Shown one piece after another: positions 11,231-22,670 of a stretch of 64,000 nt of DNA. Numbering within the stretch: position 1 is the stretch's first letter; every line of letters starts with the position of its first letter. Source of the stretch: Molossus alvarezi. Lineage: Eukaryota > Chordata > Mammalia > Chiroptera > Molossidae. Made by a program: the position numbers and the translations under genes. The stretch is from positions 16,616,074 to 16,680,073 of the forward strand of contig CM073893.1 in assembly GCA_037176705.1 (NCBI GenBank), in the 5' to 3' direction. Below the pieces are notes generated by a model. The model saw nothing but the letters and a program-made list of their open reading frames with translations. It ran no database searches and was not told the DNA's origin.

Positions 11231-12269
11231 TGGGCTAGATGGATTATTTCTCTACCTGGACATTTGTGGAAACAACCCCCAAACCCCCTTTTTTAAAAAA
11301 AATTTGAGTCTTAACAGTTTAGCAGGTTGATAAGTAGAGGTTTTTCTTTTGTTTTCCAGTAGGTGGCGCTGAAGTACAAGTTTTTGTTTTCTCTTATCTG
11401 CACTACTGGGGCTTTTGGGATCTCTATAGGGTGGTATCACTGGGTCGTGAAAAATGACCCATATGCCTCAGGGAGGTGGGCATCCTCTTTATGATCCAGT
11501 TGCCTCAGTCTCAACACACCACTCCCATGGTGGGATGTTGCAGGCTATGGACCTTCTGGACTCTGTATTCCTGGCACTACCTTTTGCCAGCAGCACTGCT
11601 TTATCGGAGGTGTCTCAGTTGCTTATACCAGGCTCTGTCTCCAGAGGGGGGAGTCAGGGGAAAAATGGGTTCTCATGTCTGTGATTCTGTTCTTTCCAGT
11701 GGGTTCAACCTCATGAGTAAAAATGCAAAGGCTAGGAATTTGTTTCTGCCCTTTTTAATCTGCTGAGTGAGGATTTTACTGTTGGGTGGGCCACAAAATA
11801 ATGGAGGGGATGGGTTCCCATATCTCAGCGTCTTTTGTCTGGTGGTGGGATGTTGCCACCCTTCACTCCACTTCTCTAGCCCCTGGGCTCATCTTCAATG
11901 TGTACAAGCCATCCAGGCCTGATTGCTGCTTCTGTTCCTTCACTTTGCTCAGTGAGGGTTGTGCCCCAACCATTCACTGCTCTTGTATCTTCTGGGACCA
12001 TGGTGAGCACTAGATTGTGTATTCAGCTCCCATCTATATCCTTCCCCCATTCTATCTCCTCTGATTGCTCTATTATGCTCACCTTCAATATCTCAATATA
12101 TAGATCTATCAGATAGGCTAGTGTGTTGAGCAGGAAATTTTTTTGTTGAACTTAAAGGTGAGAGAACTGGAGGTCCCCTCACACAAGCACACAGCTGAAG
12201 TCACTCCAGATATACCTTTGAAAAGATTTCCCCCCAGTCTATGGCTAGCTTATTTATTTTTGTGTTTTT

Positions 12270-12545
12270 TACTTTTATATTTTTTAAATTTTATTCATTT
12301 ATTTTTAAATTAACTTTATTGGGATATAATTGGTTAATACTATTATATAAATTTCAAGTGTACAAATATACATTATCTGTATATTGCATTGTGTGCCCAC
12401 CACCTAACGTCCACACTTCTTTTGTCATCATATATTTGTCCCTCTTTACCCTTAACTACCTTTTCTACCCCCTTTCCCTCTGGTAACCACCATGCTGTAG
12501 TCTATGAGTTTTTGTGTGTTTGTTTTTGGTTTGCTCACTTGTTGC
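12270..12545 (-). mobile_element. Old L1 3' end, antisense
   Basis: The phrases AACTTTATTGGGATATAATT and TTTCAAGTGTACAAATATAC, followed by the pyrimidine-rich CTACCCCCTTTCCCTCTGGT, are characteristic of the 3'UTR of older mammalian L1s (L1MA/L1MB age) read backwards. About 275 bp, ending abruptly at the sense L1-3. It is of a different age class from the bat-type L1 3' ends elsewhere in the window. Confidence 0.75.
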
Positions 12546-13032
12546 TGTGGATTGCTAATAGTTCCAAACAGGTTGCCCAGGGTCAGTTACAGGCAGTGTC
12601 TGACATTGGCCTGCATCAGAATCCTTCTCAAGAGCCAAGAACCAATACACCCTGTGGTCAGTTTCAGACAACAATAGAGCAGAATCCACACAGCTTCACA
12701 GGAACATATCCAAAGCAAAAGACCATGCAGAGGTTAATTCTGCTTCATGTGATCAGTCCCTGCACAGTAGCTCACATGCCATGTTGGAGGTTGACCCTCA
12801 TAGTCACCTAGCATGAGAGTTGATCCCATGCACTAATGGGCCAATAACATCAAGACTCAATGATAACAGGAGGGCTCTCATAATGTGCACAAGGGTCATT
12901 CCTAGAGCACCAAGTTCGGGTGATGTGGGAGACTACACCACTGGATTCCAAAGGACACCCTACCAAGTTTGAGTCATAGCAGATCTACCTAATACATAGA
13001 AACAAACATGAAGAGACAACTAAAATGGGGAG

Positions 13033-13305
13033 ATGAAAGAAGTCTCCAGAAAAAAAGAGCTAAATGAAATGGAAGTAAGCAATTTATCAGATATAGAGTT
13101 CAAAATAATGATTATTAGACTGCTCAACAATATGAAACAGGACATAGACACTATTAAAAAGGGCCAGTCAGAAATTAAGAACAAAATATCTGAAATAAAG
13201 AATACACTGGAAGGAATAAACAATATATTGGATGAAGCAAAGGATCAAACCAGCAATTTGGAAGACAAAGTAAAAAATAAACAACAAGAAAAAACACCCC
13301 ACTAG
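13033..13305 (+). pseudogene. L1-3 ORF1 N-terminal coiled coil
   Basis: Ninety residues starting MKEVSRKKELNEMEVSNLSD, with a coiled-coil core (LLNNMKQDIDTIKKGQSEIK) and the conserved end EIKNTLEGINNILDEAKDQT followed by SNLEDKV. This is the trimerisation half of the L1 RNA-binding protein. A stop at 13,305 separates it from the RNA-binding half, which continues in another frame. Confidence 0.85.
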
Positions 13306-13517
13306 AGCAGCAGAAGAGAAAATCATTTAAAAGAATGAGGATACTTTAAGAGACCTTCAGGACAACATGATCAAAACAACATCTGCATCATAGGAGTACC
13401 AGGAGAAGAAAACAAGGGATCAAGAACCCATTTGAAGAAATAATACCCCCAAAATTCCCTAACCTGGTGAAGTAAAAATACACACAAATTCAGGAAGCAT
13501 AGAATGTCCCAAACAAG

Positions 13518-13853
13518 ATGGACCCAAAGAGGCCCATACCAAGACACATTATAATTACAATGGCAATGGTTAAAGTCAAAGAGAGAATCATCTTAAAAAC
13601 TGCAGAAGAAACACAATTAGTTGCCTACAAGGGAGCATCCATAAGGTTGTTAGCTAATTTCTCAACAGAAACATTTCATGCCAGAAGAGATTGGCAAGAA
13701 ATAATTAAAGTGTTGAAAAGCAAGGACTTACAACCAAGGCTACTTTACCCAGAAAGGCTAGCATTTAAAATGGAAAGAGAAATAAAGTGCTTCCCAGACA
13801 AGAAAAAGCTAAAAATGTTTGTTGCCACCAACCAGTATTATAAGAAATGTTAA
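13518..13853 (+). pseudogene. L1-3 ORF1 RNA-binding and C-terminal domain
   Basis: A 111-residue stretch with the L1 ORF1 signature RHIIITMAMVKVKERIILKT, then QLVAYKGASIRLLANFSTET, then QPRLLYPERLAFKMEREIKC and a lysine-rich end. These are the end of the RRM and the C-terminal domain that binds nucleic acid. It lies in a different frame from the coiled coil, so the protein is split. Confidence 0.88.
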
Positions 13854-14002
13854 AGGGCTTGCTAGAAAAGGGAGGAAGAGGGGGAGGTAAAGGAGGAGGA
13901 GGAGGCAGAGGGAGGAGGAAAGATAAAAATTCTGAAAACATAGTTTTAAAAAAGGCAATAAATACATACCTATCAATAACCACTTTAAATGTAAATGGCT
14001 TA

Positions 14003-14214
14003 GACTGGTGTGGCTCAGTGGTTGAACACTGGCCCATGCACCAAGATGTCACTGGTTAGGGCACATTCCCAGGTTGTGGGCCAAATCCCCAGTTGGGAGG
14101 CATATAGGAGGCGGCCAACTGATGTTCTCTCTCATCAATATTTCTGTCTTTCTCTCCCTCTTCCTTCCTCTCTCCTTAAAATTAATAAAGAAAAAATAAA
14201 TTAAAAAAAATAAT
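14003..14214 (+). mobile_element. Sense VES SINE in L1-3 endonuclease
   Basis: Sense SINE: head GACTGGTGTGGCTCAGTGG, degraded B box near CACTGGTTAGGGCACATTCC, body ending CTCTCTCATCAATATTTCTG, and an A-rich tail. Perfect 16-bp target-site duplication AAATGTAAATGGCTTA at 13,987-14,002 and 14,215-14,230. Removing it restores L1 reading across the start of ORF2. Confidence 0.95.
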
Positions 14215-15430
14215 AAATGTAAATGGCTTAAATGCTCCAATCAAAAGACATAGGGTGGTTGAATGAATAAGAAAGCAAAACCCATGTATATTCTATATTC
14301 AAGTGACCCAACCCAGAATGAAAGATACACACTGACTACAAGTAAAGGGATGAAAAAGATATTTGATGCAAATTAAAAGAGAAAAAAAAAAAGCTGGGGT
14401 AGTAATACTTATACATGACAAAATAGAATTAAAAAACAAAGCTATAGTAAGAGAAAAAGTAAGATACTACAAAATGATAAATGGATCAATTCAACAAAGG
14501 ATATAACCTTTGTAAATATTTATGTAACCTAACATAGGTGCAACTAAATATGGAAAGCAAATCTTGATGGACATAAAAGGAGAGATGGACAGTAGGGGAT
14601 TGTGTAGGGGATTCATAGTAGGGGATTGTGACACCCATTGACATCAAAGGGTAGATCTTCCAGACAGAAAATCAACAAGGACATGATGGCCTTATATGAC
14701 TCACTAGATCAAATGGATTTAATTGATATCTTCAGAGTATTTCACTCCAAAGCAGCAGAATATATGTTCTTTTCAAGAGTACTTGAAACATTTTCTAGAA
14801 TAGACTAGATGTTGGGACACGAAACAAGTCTCAATAAATTTAAGAATATTGAAATCATATCGAGCATCTTCTCTGATCATAATGGAATGAAACTAGAACT
14901 AAATCATAAGAAAAAAAAGTGGAAAATACACAAAAACATGGAGGCTAAGGAACATGTTACTAAACAATGAATAGGTTAACAATGAGGCCAAGGAAGAAAT
15001 TAAAAGATACCTTGAAACAAATGAAAATGAGAACACATCAGCCCCAATTCTATGAGACACAGTGATATCAGTCCTAAGAGGAAAAGCCATACCATTATAG
15101 GTCTATGTCAAGAAATAAGAAAAATCTCTAAAAAATAATTTAACTTTGCACTTAAAGGAACTTGAAAAACAACAATAAACAAAGCCCAACCTGAGTAGAA
15201 GAAGGGAAATAATAAATATCAGAGTAGAAAGAAACAAAATAGAGTCTAAAAAACAAAAACAAAATGTCAATGGAACCAAGAGCTGGTTCTTAGAAAAGAT
15301 AAACAAGATCAACAAATGTTTAACCAGTTCATCAAGAAAAAAAAATAATTAAAATTAGAAATGAAAATAAAGAAGTAACAATAGACACCAAAGAAATACA
15401 AAAAATTCTAAGAAAATATTACAAAAATCT

Positions 15431-15843
15431 ATGTGCCAAGCAACTGATAATCTGGATGAAATGGATAAATACCTAGAAATATATACTCTTCCAAAACTGA
15501 ATAAGGAAAAATCAGAGAATCTGAATAGACAGATTATAACTAGTAAAATTGAAGCACTAATTACAAAACAAAACAAAAAAAAACTTGCAGAAAACAAAAG
15601 TTCTGGACTTCGGATAGCTTCATGGGTGAATTTTACCAAACATTCAGAGAAGAACTAACACCTATCATTCTCAAACTATTCCAAAATATTCAAGAGGAGG
15701 GAAGATTTCCAAGCTTATTTAACATGGCCAACATTTTCCTAATTCCAAAACCAGATAAATACACTACAATGAAAGAAAATTATAGGCCAATATTCCTGAT
15801 AAACATAGATACTAAAATCTTCAACAAGATATCAGGAAACTGA
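15431..15843 (+). pseudogene. L1-3 ORF2 reverse transcriptase N-terminal remnant
   Basis: Two overlapping open stretches carry the L1 reverse-transcriptase opening: NLDEMDKYLEIYTLPKLNKE, then after a frame change MGEFYQTFREELTPIILKLF and MKENYRPIFLINIDTKIFNK. The NYRPI.L.NID motif is well preserved. Downstream catalytic segments (about 15,980-16,330) are recognisable only across stops. Confidence 0.85.
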
Positions 15844-18252
15844 ATCAAGCAATATATTAAAAATATGATACACGATGATAAAGTGGGATTTTCCCCCCCA
15901 GGGATGTAACATTAGTACAATATCTGCAAATCAATAAATGTGATACACCACAGAAACAAAAAGAAGGGTACAAATCACATGTTCATATTAATAGATATGG
16001 AAATAGCATTAGAAAAAATCCAGTACCCATTTATGATAAAAACTCTTAACAAAGTGGGAATAGAGGGAAAATACCTTGACATAATAGAGGCCATATATGA
16101 AAAAACCCACAGCTAATATTGTACTTGATGGGTAAAACTACAGGTGTTCCCCTTAAGATTGGGGACAAGAAGGGATATCAACTTTCACCACTCTTATTTA
16201 ACATATATGGAAGTCCTAGTCACAGCAATCAGACAAGAAGAAGAAATAAAAGGCATCTAAATTGGATAGGAAAAAGTGAAACTATGCTTATTTGCAGAGG
16301 ACATAATACCATATATAGAGAACCCTAAAAATTCCAACAAAAAATTACTAGAACTGATATATGTATTCAGTAAAGTAGCAAAATACAAAATAAATATCTA
16401 AAAATCAGTTGTATTTGTAAACACTGATAATGAACTATCAGAAAGGAAAACTCAAAATATGATAACATTCACAATTGCTTTAAAAAGAATAAAATACCTA
16501 GGATTACATTTAACCAAGGATGTAAAAGACCTGTACTAGGAAAATTATAAGATACTGAGAAAGAAATTGAAGAAGATACAAATAAGTGTAAACATACCAT
16601 GTTAATGGATTAGAACAATTAAAATGATTCAAATGTCCACAATACCCAAAGCAATTTACAGATTCAATGCAAATCCTATCAAGATACCAATGGTACATTA
16701 CACAGAACTAGAATAAATATTCCAAAAATTTATATGGAACCACAAAAGACACCAGTAACAATAGTGATCTTGGGAAAGAAGAACAAAGTTGCAGGAATCA
16801 TGCTACCTAATATCTTACTATACTGTAAGGCCATAGTAATCAAAATAGAATGGTACTGGCATTCAAACAGGCATATAGATCAATAGAACAGAATAGAGAG
16901 CCTAAAAATAAAGCCACAGCTTTATAGTCAATTAATATTTGACAAAGGGAGCAGAAACACACAATGGGCTAAAGATAGTCTATTAAATAAATGATGTTGG
17001 GAAAATTAGACAGATACATGCAAAAAAAATTTAAACTAGACCACCTTCTTGTACCATACACAAGAATAAACTCAAAATAGAATAAAGACTTATATGTCAT
17101 ACTCAAAAACAAAATGCTAGAAGAAAACATAGGTAGTAAAATCTCAGACATCTCATGTAGTGACAATTTTTTCTGATGTGTCTCCTTGGGCAAGGTAAAC
17201 AAAAGTAAAATAAACAAATGGAACATCAAACTAAAAGGTTTTTGCACAGCAAAGGAAATCATCAATAAAGTGAAAAGACAATGGGAGAACATATTCACTG
17301 ATTCATCTGATAAGGGCTTAATATTCAAGATTTATAAAGAACTTATAAAACTCAACACCAAAAAACCCCCACAAACAACCCAATTAAAAAATGGGTAAAG
17401 AACCCAAGTAGACACTTCACCAAAGAGGACATACAGATGGCCAAGAGACATAAAAAAAAAATGTTCAAAGTCATTAATCATCAGAGAGATGCAAATTAAA
17501 ATGATAATGAGGTATCACTTCACACCTGCCAGAATGGCTACTATCAATAAATCAACAAACAACAAGTGCTGGTGAGGAAATCCTAGTATATTGCTTGTAG
17601 AAATGCAGACTGTTGTACCTACTATGGAAAACAGTGTGAAGTTTTTTCAAAATATTAAAAATGGAACTTTTATTTGACCCAGCAATCCCACTTCTATAAG
17701 TATATCCTAAGAATCCTGAAACACCAATCAGAAAGAATATATGCACCTCTATGTTGATAACAGCACTATTTATAATAGTAAAGATCTGGAAACAGCCCAA
17801 GTACCCATCAGTAGATGAGGGATAAAAAAGCTATGGTACATTTACACAATGGAATACTATGCAGCTATAAAAAAAGAGGAATAGTCTCTTATCCTTTGAG
17901 ACAGCATGGAGGGACCTGGATAGTATTATGCTAAGCAAAATAAGTTAGAGAAAGACAATATCACATGATCTCACTTATATGTGGAATTAATGAGCAAAAT
18001 TAACTGATGAACAAAATAGATCCAGAGACATGGACGCAGGGAACGGATGGATGAATTCCAGAAGGAAGGTAGGAGAGGGAGCAGGAAGAGATTAACTAAA
18101 TAACTTATGTATATGCATGTATGCATAACAAATAGACACAGACATTAATGTGGTGAAGGCATGGGGGGCTGCGGTAGTGTGGTGGATGAGGGTCAATGGG
18201 AACAAGGGGACATCTGTAATACTTTTAACAGTAAATATAAATTTTAAAAAAG

Positions 18253-19165
18253 ATTTCTAAAGAACTTATAAAACTCAACAGCAAAAAATTTAATTAAAAA
18301 ATGGGCAAAGGACCCAAATAGACACACCACCAAAGAGGTCATATACATGGCCAATAGACATATGAAAAGATGCTCAACATCACTAATTATCAGATAAATG
18401 CAAATGGAAACCCCAATGAGATATCACCTCACACCTGTCAGAATGGCTATTAATAATAAATCAACAAACAAGTGTGGTGAGGATGTGGAGAAAAGGGAAC
18501 CCTTGTGCACTGTTGATGGGAATGCAGATTGGTGCAGCCACTTTGGAAAGCAGTATAGAGTTACCTCAAAAAAATTAAAAATAGAACTGCCTTATGACTC
18601 AGTGATTCCACTTCTGGGAATTTATCCAAAGAAACCTGAAACACAAATTTGAAAGAATATATACACCCCTATGTTCATTGCAGTGGTATTTACAATAACC
18701 AAGATTTAGAAGCAGCACAAGTGTCCATCAGAAAGTGAGTGGATAAAACTGATATGATACATTTACACAATGGAATACTACTTTTCTGTAAAAAAAAAAA
18801 AAGGAAATTTTACCCTTTGAGTCAGTCTGGGTGGACCTGGAGAGCATTATGCTAAGTGAAATAAGCCAATCAGAGAAAGACATGTGCCATATGATTTCAC
18901 TTATATGTGGAATCTAATGAACAAACTGAACTAAGAAACAAAATAGAGACAGACTCATAGATAGAGAGCAGGCTGACAGCTGTCAGGGGGTGTGGATTGG
19001 GATGGTGGTGGAGGAATTGAGACAAGAGAAACATAAGAAAAAGAACTTATTGACATGGTTGCCATGTGGTGGTTGCCTCGGGAGGGGGGATGTGTGGATG
19101 GAGATGAAATTGGGTATAGGGGGATAAATGGTGGTAGAAAAATTAAATTAAAAAACAAAGCAAAA
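18253..19165 (+). mobile_element. L1-4: 5'-truncated sense L1
   Basis: Restarts inside the ORF2 C-terminal region (AAAGAACTTATAAAACTCAA), which already occurs in L1-3 at about 17,337, so this is a second, shorter sense element of about 0.9 kb. It runs through ORF2 end and 3'UTR to an A-rich tail near 19,165. It directly follows the tail of L1-3. A short open stretch at 18,398-18,652 encodes the [14 protein letters not shown]2 C-terminal pattern. Confidence 0.85.
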
Positions 19166-19180
19166 CTGCCCACTACTCTG

Positions 19181-19430
19181 GCTGGTTTGGCTCAGCAGTT
19201 AGAGTGTCAGTCTGCAGACAAGAGAGACCCGGGTTCAGTTCCTGCTAAGGGCATGCACCTTGGTTGCAGTTTTGTCCCCGGCCCCGGCTGGGGTCATGTG
19301 GGTGGCAACCACTTAATGTGTCTCTCTCATGTCAATGTTTCTCTCTCTCTTCCTCCCTCTCTCCCTTCTGCTCTATCTAAAGATAAATGCAAAAATGTCC
19401 TCGGGTGAGCATAAAAAAAAAAAAACAAGA
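19181..19430 (+). mobile_element. Sense VES SINE
   Basis: Complete sense copy: A box TTGGCTCAGCAGTTAGAG, B box GGGTTCAGTTCC, CT-rich body, and tail AATGTCCTCGGGTGAGCAT followed by A run. Flanked by AAAACTGCCCAC (left) and AAAACTGCCTAC (right) as target-site duplication. It sits between L1-4 and the old L1M. Confidence 0.92.
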
Positions 19431-20045
19431 AAAAAAACTGCCTACCTTCAAGACATGAAGATATTCTCCTATGTTTGTTTCAAAAAGCTTTGTGTTTTTA
19501 GCTTTATTAAGCCTATGATTATCTCAAATTAATTTTTGTGTAATGTGAGGTAGAGGTGCAGGCTTTTCTACTTCCTTAGCTCCTACAGAGATCTAGTTTC
19601 CCAGCACCACTTGTGAAAGACTTCCATTTCCCCACTGATTGCTTTGGAATTTTTATTGAAAAATAAATGGCCATGTTTTATCTAACTGATCCATTTGTCA
19701 GTCTTTATGCAAATCTCATAGTAGCTTTAGGTAATGCTGCATTCAAGTAGTTCAAGAGTTCTAATTTTATTCTTGTTTCAAAAGTGTGCTTTGTACATTC
19801 TAGGTACATTTTTTCCACATATATTTTAGAATAAGTTTATTTTCTACCAAAATTTGTGTTGAAATTATAAGTGAGTTAAATATTTAGTTTTACCACATGG
19901 ACTTATAGTTCTTTTTTCAAATTTATTCCCACATATTTTTTGATATTATTGCACATGAAATACTTTTTATTTTATTTTCCAGAGTTTTGGTGCTAGTTTT
20001 TAAAAATTAATTTTTATAGTAATCTTTTATTCTGAAAACTTTTTT

Positions 20046-20289
20046 CTTCCTCACCAAGGATATTTTTCTATATATCACCAGATAGAGTGGGAGGGAAGGA
20101 GAGAGAGAGAGTGAGAGACAGAGAGAAACATCAATGTGATAGAGCTACTTTGACTGGTTGCCTCCCACACAATCCGACCAGGGCCGGGGACAAACCACAA
20201 CTGAGGTACATGCCCTTGACCAGAATCAAACCCATGACTCATTGGTCTGAGAGCTGAGGCTCTAACTGCTGAGCCAAACCAGTCATGGC
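20046..20289 (-). mobile_element. VES SINE, left member of a tandem pair
   Basis: Antisense SINE with tail TTCCTCACCAAGGATATTTT and head ending CAGTCATGGC. It is bordered by AAAACTTTTT at 20,035-20,045 and 20,291-20,300. It is more diverged than the next SINE. Confidence 0.88.
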
Positions 20290-20300
20290 AAAAACTTTTT

Positions 20301-20547
20301 TTTTTTGGTTATATTTTTTATCCTCACCCGAGGTCACTGTTCCATTTTTTGTTCAGATAGAGTGGGAGGGAGAGAGAGGAAGAGAGAGAGAGAGAGAAAC
20401 AATGACGTGAAAGGGACACATCGAGTGGCTGCCACCCACACGACCCAACCAGGGCCCAGGACAAACTGCATCCAAGGTATGTGCCCTTAGCGGGTCTCTC
20501 TGGACCTCAGGCAAATGCTCTAACCGCTGAGCCAAACCGGCCAGGGC
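20301..20547 (-). mobile_element. VES SINE, right member of a tandem pair
   Basis: Antisense SINE, tail TTATCCTCACCCGAGGTCAC and head ending AACCGGCCAGGGC, well preserved. AAAACTTTTT borders it at 20,291-20,300 and 20,554-20,563, the same target used by the neighbouring SINE. Confidence 0.9.
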
Positions 20548-20778
20548 AGGGTGAAAACTTTTTAATTTATTAGTTCTAGTAGTCTATTTTTAGATTCCTA
20601 TGTAAACAACTACCCTGTTATCTGTAAACCAACACAGTCTCAGTGCTGCCTTTCCAAATTTCATGCCTTATTTTTTTTATTCTAGTCTTATTTTACAGAC
20701 TAGAACCTCTAGTACAATATCAAATAGAGGTTGGAAAGTGGGCATTCTCTGTTAAGTATAATGTTAGCTATAGTTTTA

Positions 20779-20868
20779 CTTTTATTTTTATATTTTGGAT
20801 AATTCTCACCTGAGGATAATTTTTCCATTGATTTTTTAGATAGAATGAAAGGGAGGGAGGGAGGGAGG

Positions 20869-20907
<39 letters not shown>

Positions 20908-21067
20908 TGACTTGAGAGAGACACATCCATTGTTTGCCTCCCACAAAACCCCAACCAGGGCTGGGGATCAAATATGCAACCCAGGTACGTGCCCTTGACA
21001 AGAATCAAACCCATAACCCATGGGTTTGTAGGCTGACACTCTAACTGCTGAGCCAAACCAGCCAGGG
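20779..21067 (-). mobile_element. VES SINE with GGGA/GA microsatellite
   Basis: Antisense SINE containing a (GGGA)n run at about 20,847-20,873 followed by (GA)n to about 20,902, an expansion of the element's own purine-rich body. Flanked by TATAGTTTT (left) and TATAGGTTTT (right). Confidence 0.9.
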
Positions 21068-21766
21068 ATATAGGTTTTGTTTTTTTTAAATAATTTTTAA
21101 TTTTTCAATTATAGTTGACACACAATAGATATTATATTAGTTTCAGGTGTACAACCCAGTGATTATACATTATACATCTTACTAAGTAATCACCCCAGTA
21201 CATCTAGTACCCATCCCATCTGACATCATACACAATTATTACAACATTATTGATTATATGCTCCACACTGTACTCTACATCCCCATGACTCTTCTGTTGC
21301 TACCAATTGGTACTTCTTAATTCCTTCACCTTTATTGCCTTGCCTCTTAATCCCTCTCCCATCTGGCAACTGTCAAAATGTTCTCTGTATCTATGAGTCT
21401 GTTTCTCTTCCGCTTGTTTATTTTTTTAGATTCAGCATATAAGTGAACTCATATGGCATTTGTCTTTGTCTGACTTATTTTATTCAGCACAATACCCTCT
21501 AGGTCCATTCATGTTGCAGGTGGCAATATTTCATTCTTTTGTATGGCTGAGTAATATTTTCCTGTACATATGCACCACTTCTTTATCCATCCATTATTAG
21601 GGAAACATTTAGGTTGCTTAAATATCTTGGTTATTGTAAATAATGCTGTTATGAACATATGGATGTATATGTCTTTTCAATCTAGTGCTTTGGGTTTCTT
21701 CAGATAAAATATCCAGAAGTGAAATTCCTAGATCCATTTTTATTTTTTGTCATGGTCTTTGTTTTA

Positions 21767-22032
21767 TTTATTTATTTTTTATTTTATTTTATTGTATCCT
21801 CACCCAAGGATATTTTTCCATTTTTTGTTCAGGTAGAGTAGGAGGGGGAGAGAGGAACAGAGAGAGAGAGAAACATCTACGTGAAAGGACACATCGAGTG
21901 GCTGCCACCCGCACAACTGACCAGAGCCGGGGACAAACTGCAACCGAGGTACATGCCCTTAGCGGGAACCGAACCCGGGTCTCTCGGGACCGCAGGCCGA
22001 CGCTCTAACCGCTGAGCCAAACCGGCCAGGGC
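21767..22032 (-). mobile_element. VES SINE in L1-6, young copy
   Basis: Antisense SINE with intact head (CCGAACCCGGGTCTCTCGGG) and tail ATCCTCACCCAAGGATATTT. Perfect 17-bp target-site duplication TCATGGTCTTTGTTTTA at 21,750-21,766 and 22,033-22,049. Confidence 0.96.
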
Positions 22033-22122
22033 TCATGGTCTTTGTTTTAAAGTCTATTTTGCATGGTATAAGTATTTCTACCCCAGCTTTTGTTTGTTTC
22101 CATTTGCATGAAATATCTTTTT

Positions 22123-22338
22123 CTATCCCTTTATTTTCAGTCTGTGTGTGTCTTTTGTTCTGAAGTAAGTCTCTTGTAGACAGCATATGTAAGGCTCTTG
22201 TTTTGTTATCCATTCAGCCTCCATATGTCTTCTGATTGGAGCATTTAATCCATTTGCATTGAAAGTAATTGTTGATAGAATGTATTTATTTTCATATATT
22301 TTTTTTATCTCCTCCTCCTCATCCTCCTCCTTCTTCAA
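22123..22338 (-). pseudogene. L1-6 ORF2 endonuclease start
   Basis: Minus-strand stretch reading ILSTITFNANGLNAPIRRHM, then ITKQEPYICCLQETYF and RTKDTHRLKIKG. This is the N-terminus of the L1 endonuclease, with the catalytic asparagine of the first motif (N in NANGLN) and the catalytic glutamate in CLQET both present. The residues before ILST look like upstream sequence read through. The domain stops at the deletion junction near 21,740. Confidence 0.85.
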
Positions 22339-22429
22339 GAAAACCTTTTACCATTTCTTGTTATACTGATTTAGTGGCGATGAACTCTTTTAGTTTTTTT
22401 CTTGTCTGGGAAACTCTTTTTTAAAAAAA

Positions 22430-22670
22430 ATTTTAATATTTTTAATCATTTTATTTTTTTAAACTTATCTTTCTTGTTTAATGTATTACAGATGTTCCTC
22501 ATTTTTCCCCTACTGACCACCTCCTCCCCACTCCTGCCCTACTCCAGCCTTTCCCCACACTGTTGTCTCTGTCCATTGGTTATGCATATAAGTTCTTTGG
22601 TTTATTTCTTCCCACCCCCCAACCCCACTTCCCTTTGAAGTTTGTCAGTCTAACAACCAATTTGTACTTC
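22430..22670 (-). mobile_element. Extra L1 3'UTR segment at the L1-7 3' end
   Basis: About 240 bp of pyrimidine-rich L1 3'UTR (CTGACAAACTTCAAAGGGAA and onward on the element strand), ending in an A-rich tail at about 22,430, and lying beyond the A-run of L1-7 (22,670-22,682). It resembles the 3'UTR of the L1-9 type (AACAACCAATTTG.ACTTCTT) rather than that of L1-7. Since L1-7's duplication lies outside it, it may have travelled with L1-7 as a 3' transduction, or it may be an older truncated insertion hit at its edge. Confidence 0.65.

Larger units (their letters stand above)
4701..12240 (-). mobile_element. L1-2: long antisense LINE-1 with multiple nested insertions
   Basis: Minus-strand order is 5'UTR (12,235-11,235), ORF1 (11,230-10,200), ORF2 endonuclease (9,660-8,740), reverse transcriptase (8,460-6,200), and ORF2 C-terminus (to 4,701). 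Interruptions are SINEs at 5,164-5,380, 5,980-6,182, 8,462-8,724 and 9,963-10,186, a nested L1 3' end (5,500-5,931) and a mariner MITE (7,197-7,328). It is more diverged than L1-7, with all frames broken. Its 3'UTR is not seen, presumably displaced beyond the window start by L1-1. Confidence 0.88.
12546..18252 (+). mobile_element. L1-3: near full-length sense LINE-1
   Basis: Sense element starting within the 5'UTR (12,546-13,030) without a YY1-type start, then ORF1 (13,033-13,853), ORF2 endonuclease (13,970-15,300), reverse transcriptase (15,400-17,000), C-terminus (to about 17,980), and 3'UTR ending in a short A-rich tail near 18,252. The 5'UTR corresponds to the inner half of that of L1-8, so it is 5'-truncated by several hundred bases. 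A SINE with a perfect 16-bp duplication splits the endonuclease. Many frameshifts make it inactive. Confidence 0.9.

Noticed and set aside
12389..12811. 140-codon open stretch on the plus strand
   Set aside because: It crosses an antisense old L1 3'UTR into the sense L1-3 5'UTR, two unrelated non-coding segments.
12270..19441. Old antisense L1 3' end at 12,270 as the 3' end of the ancient L1-5
   Set aside because: About 1 kb of ORF2 would be missing between the two and nothing shows shared age; left as separate features.
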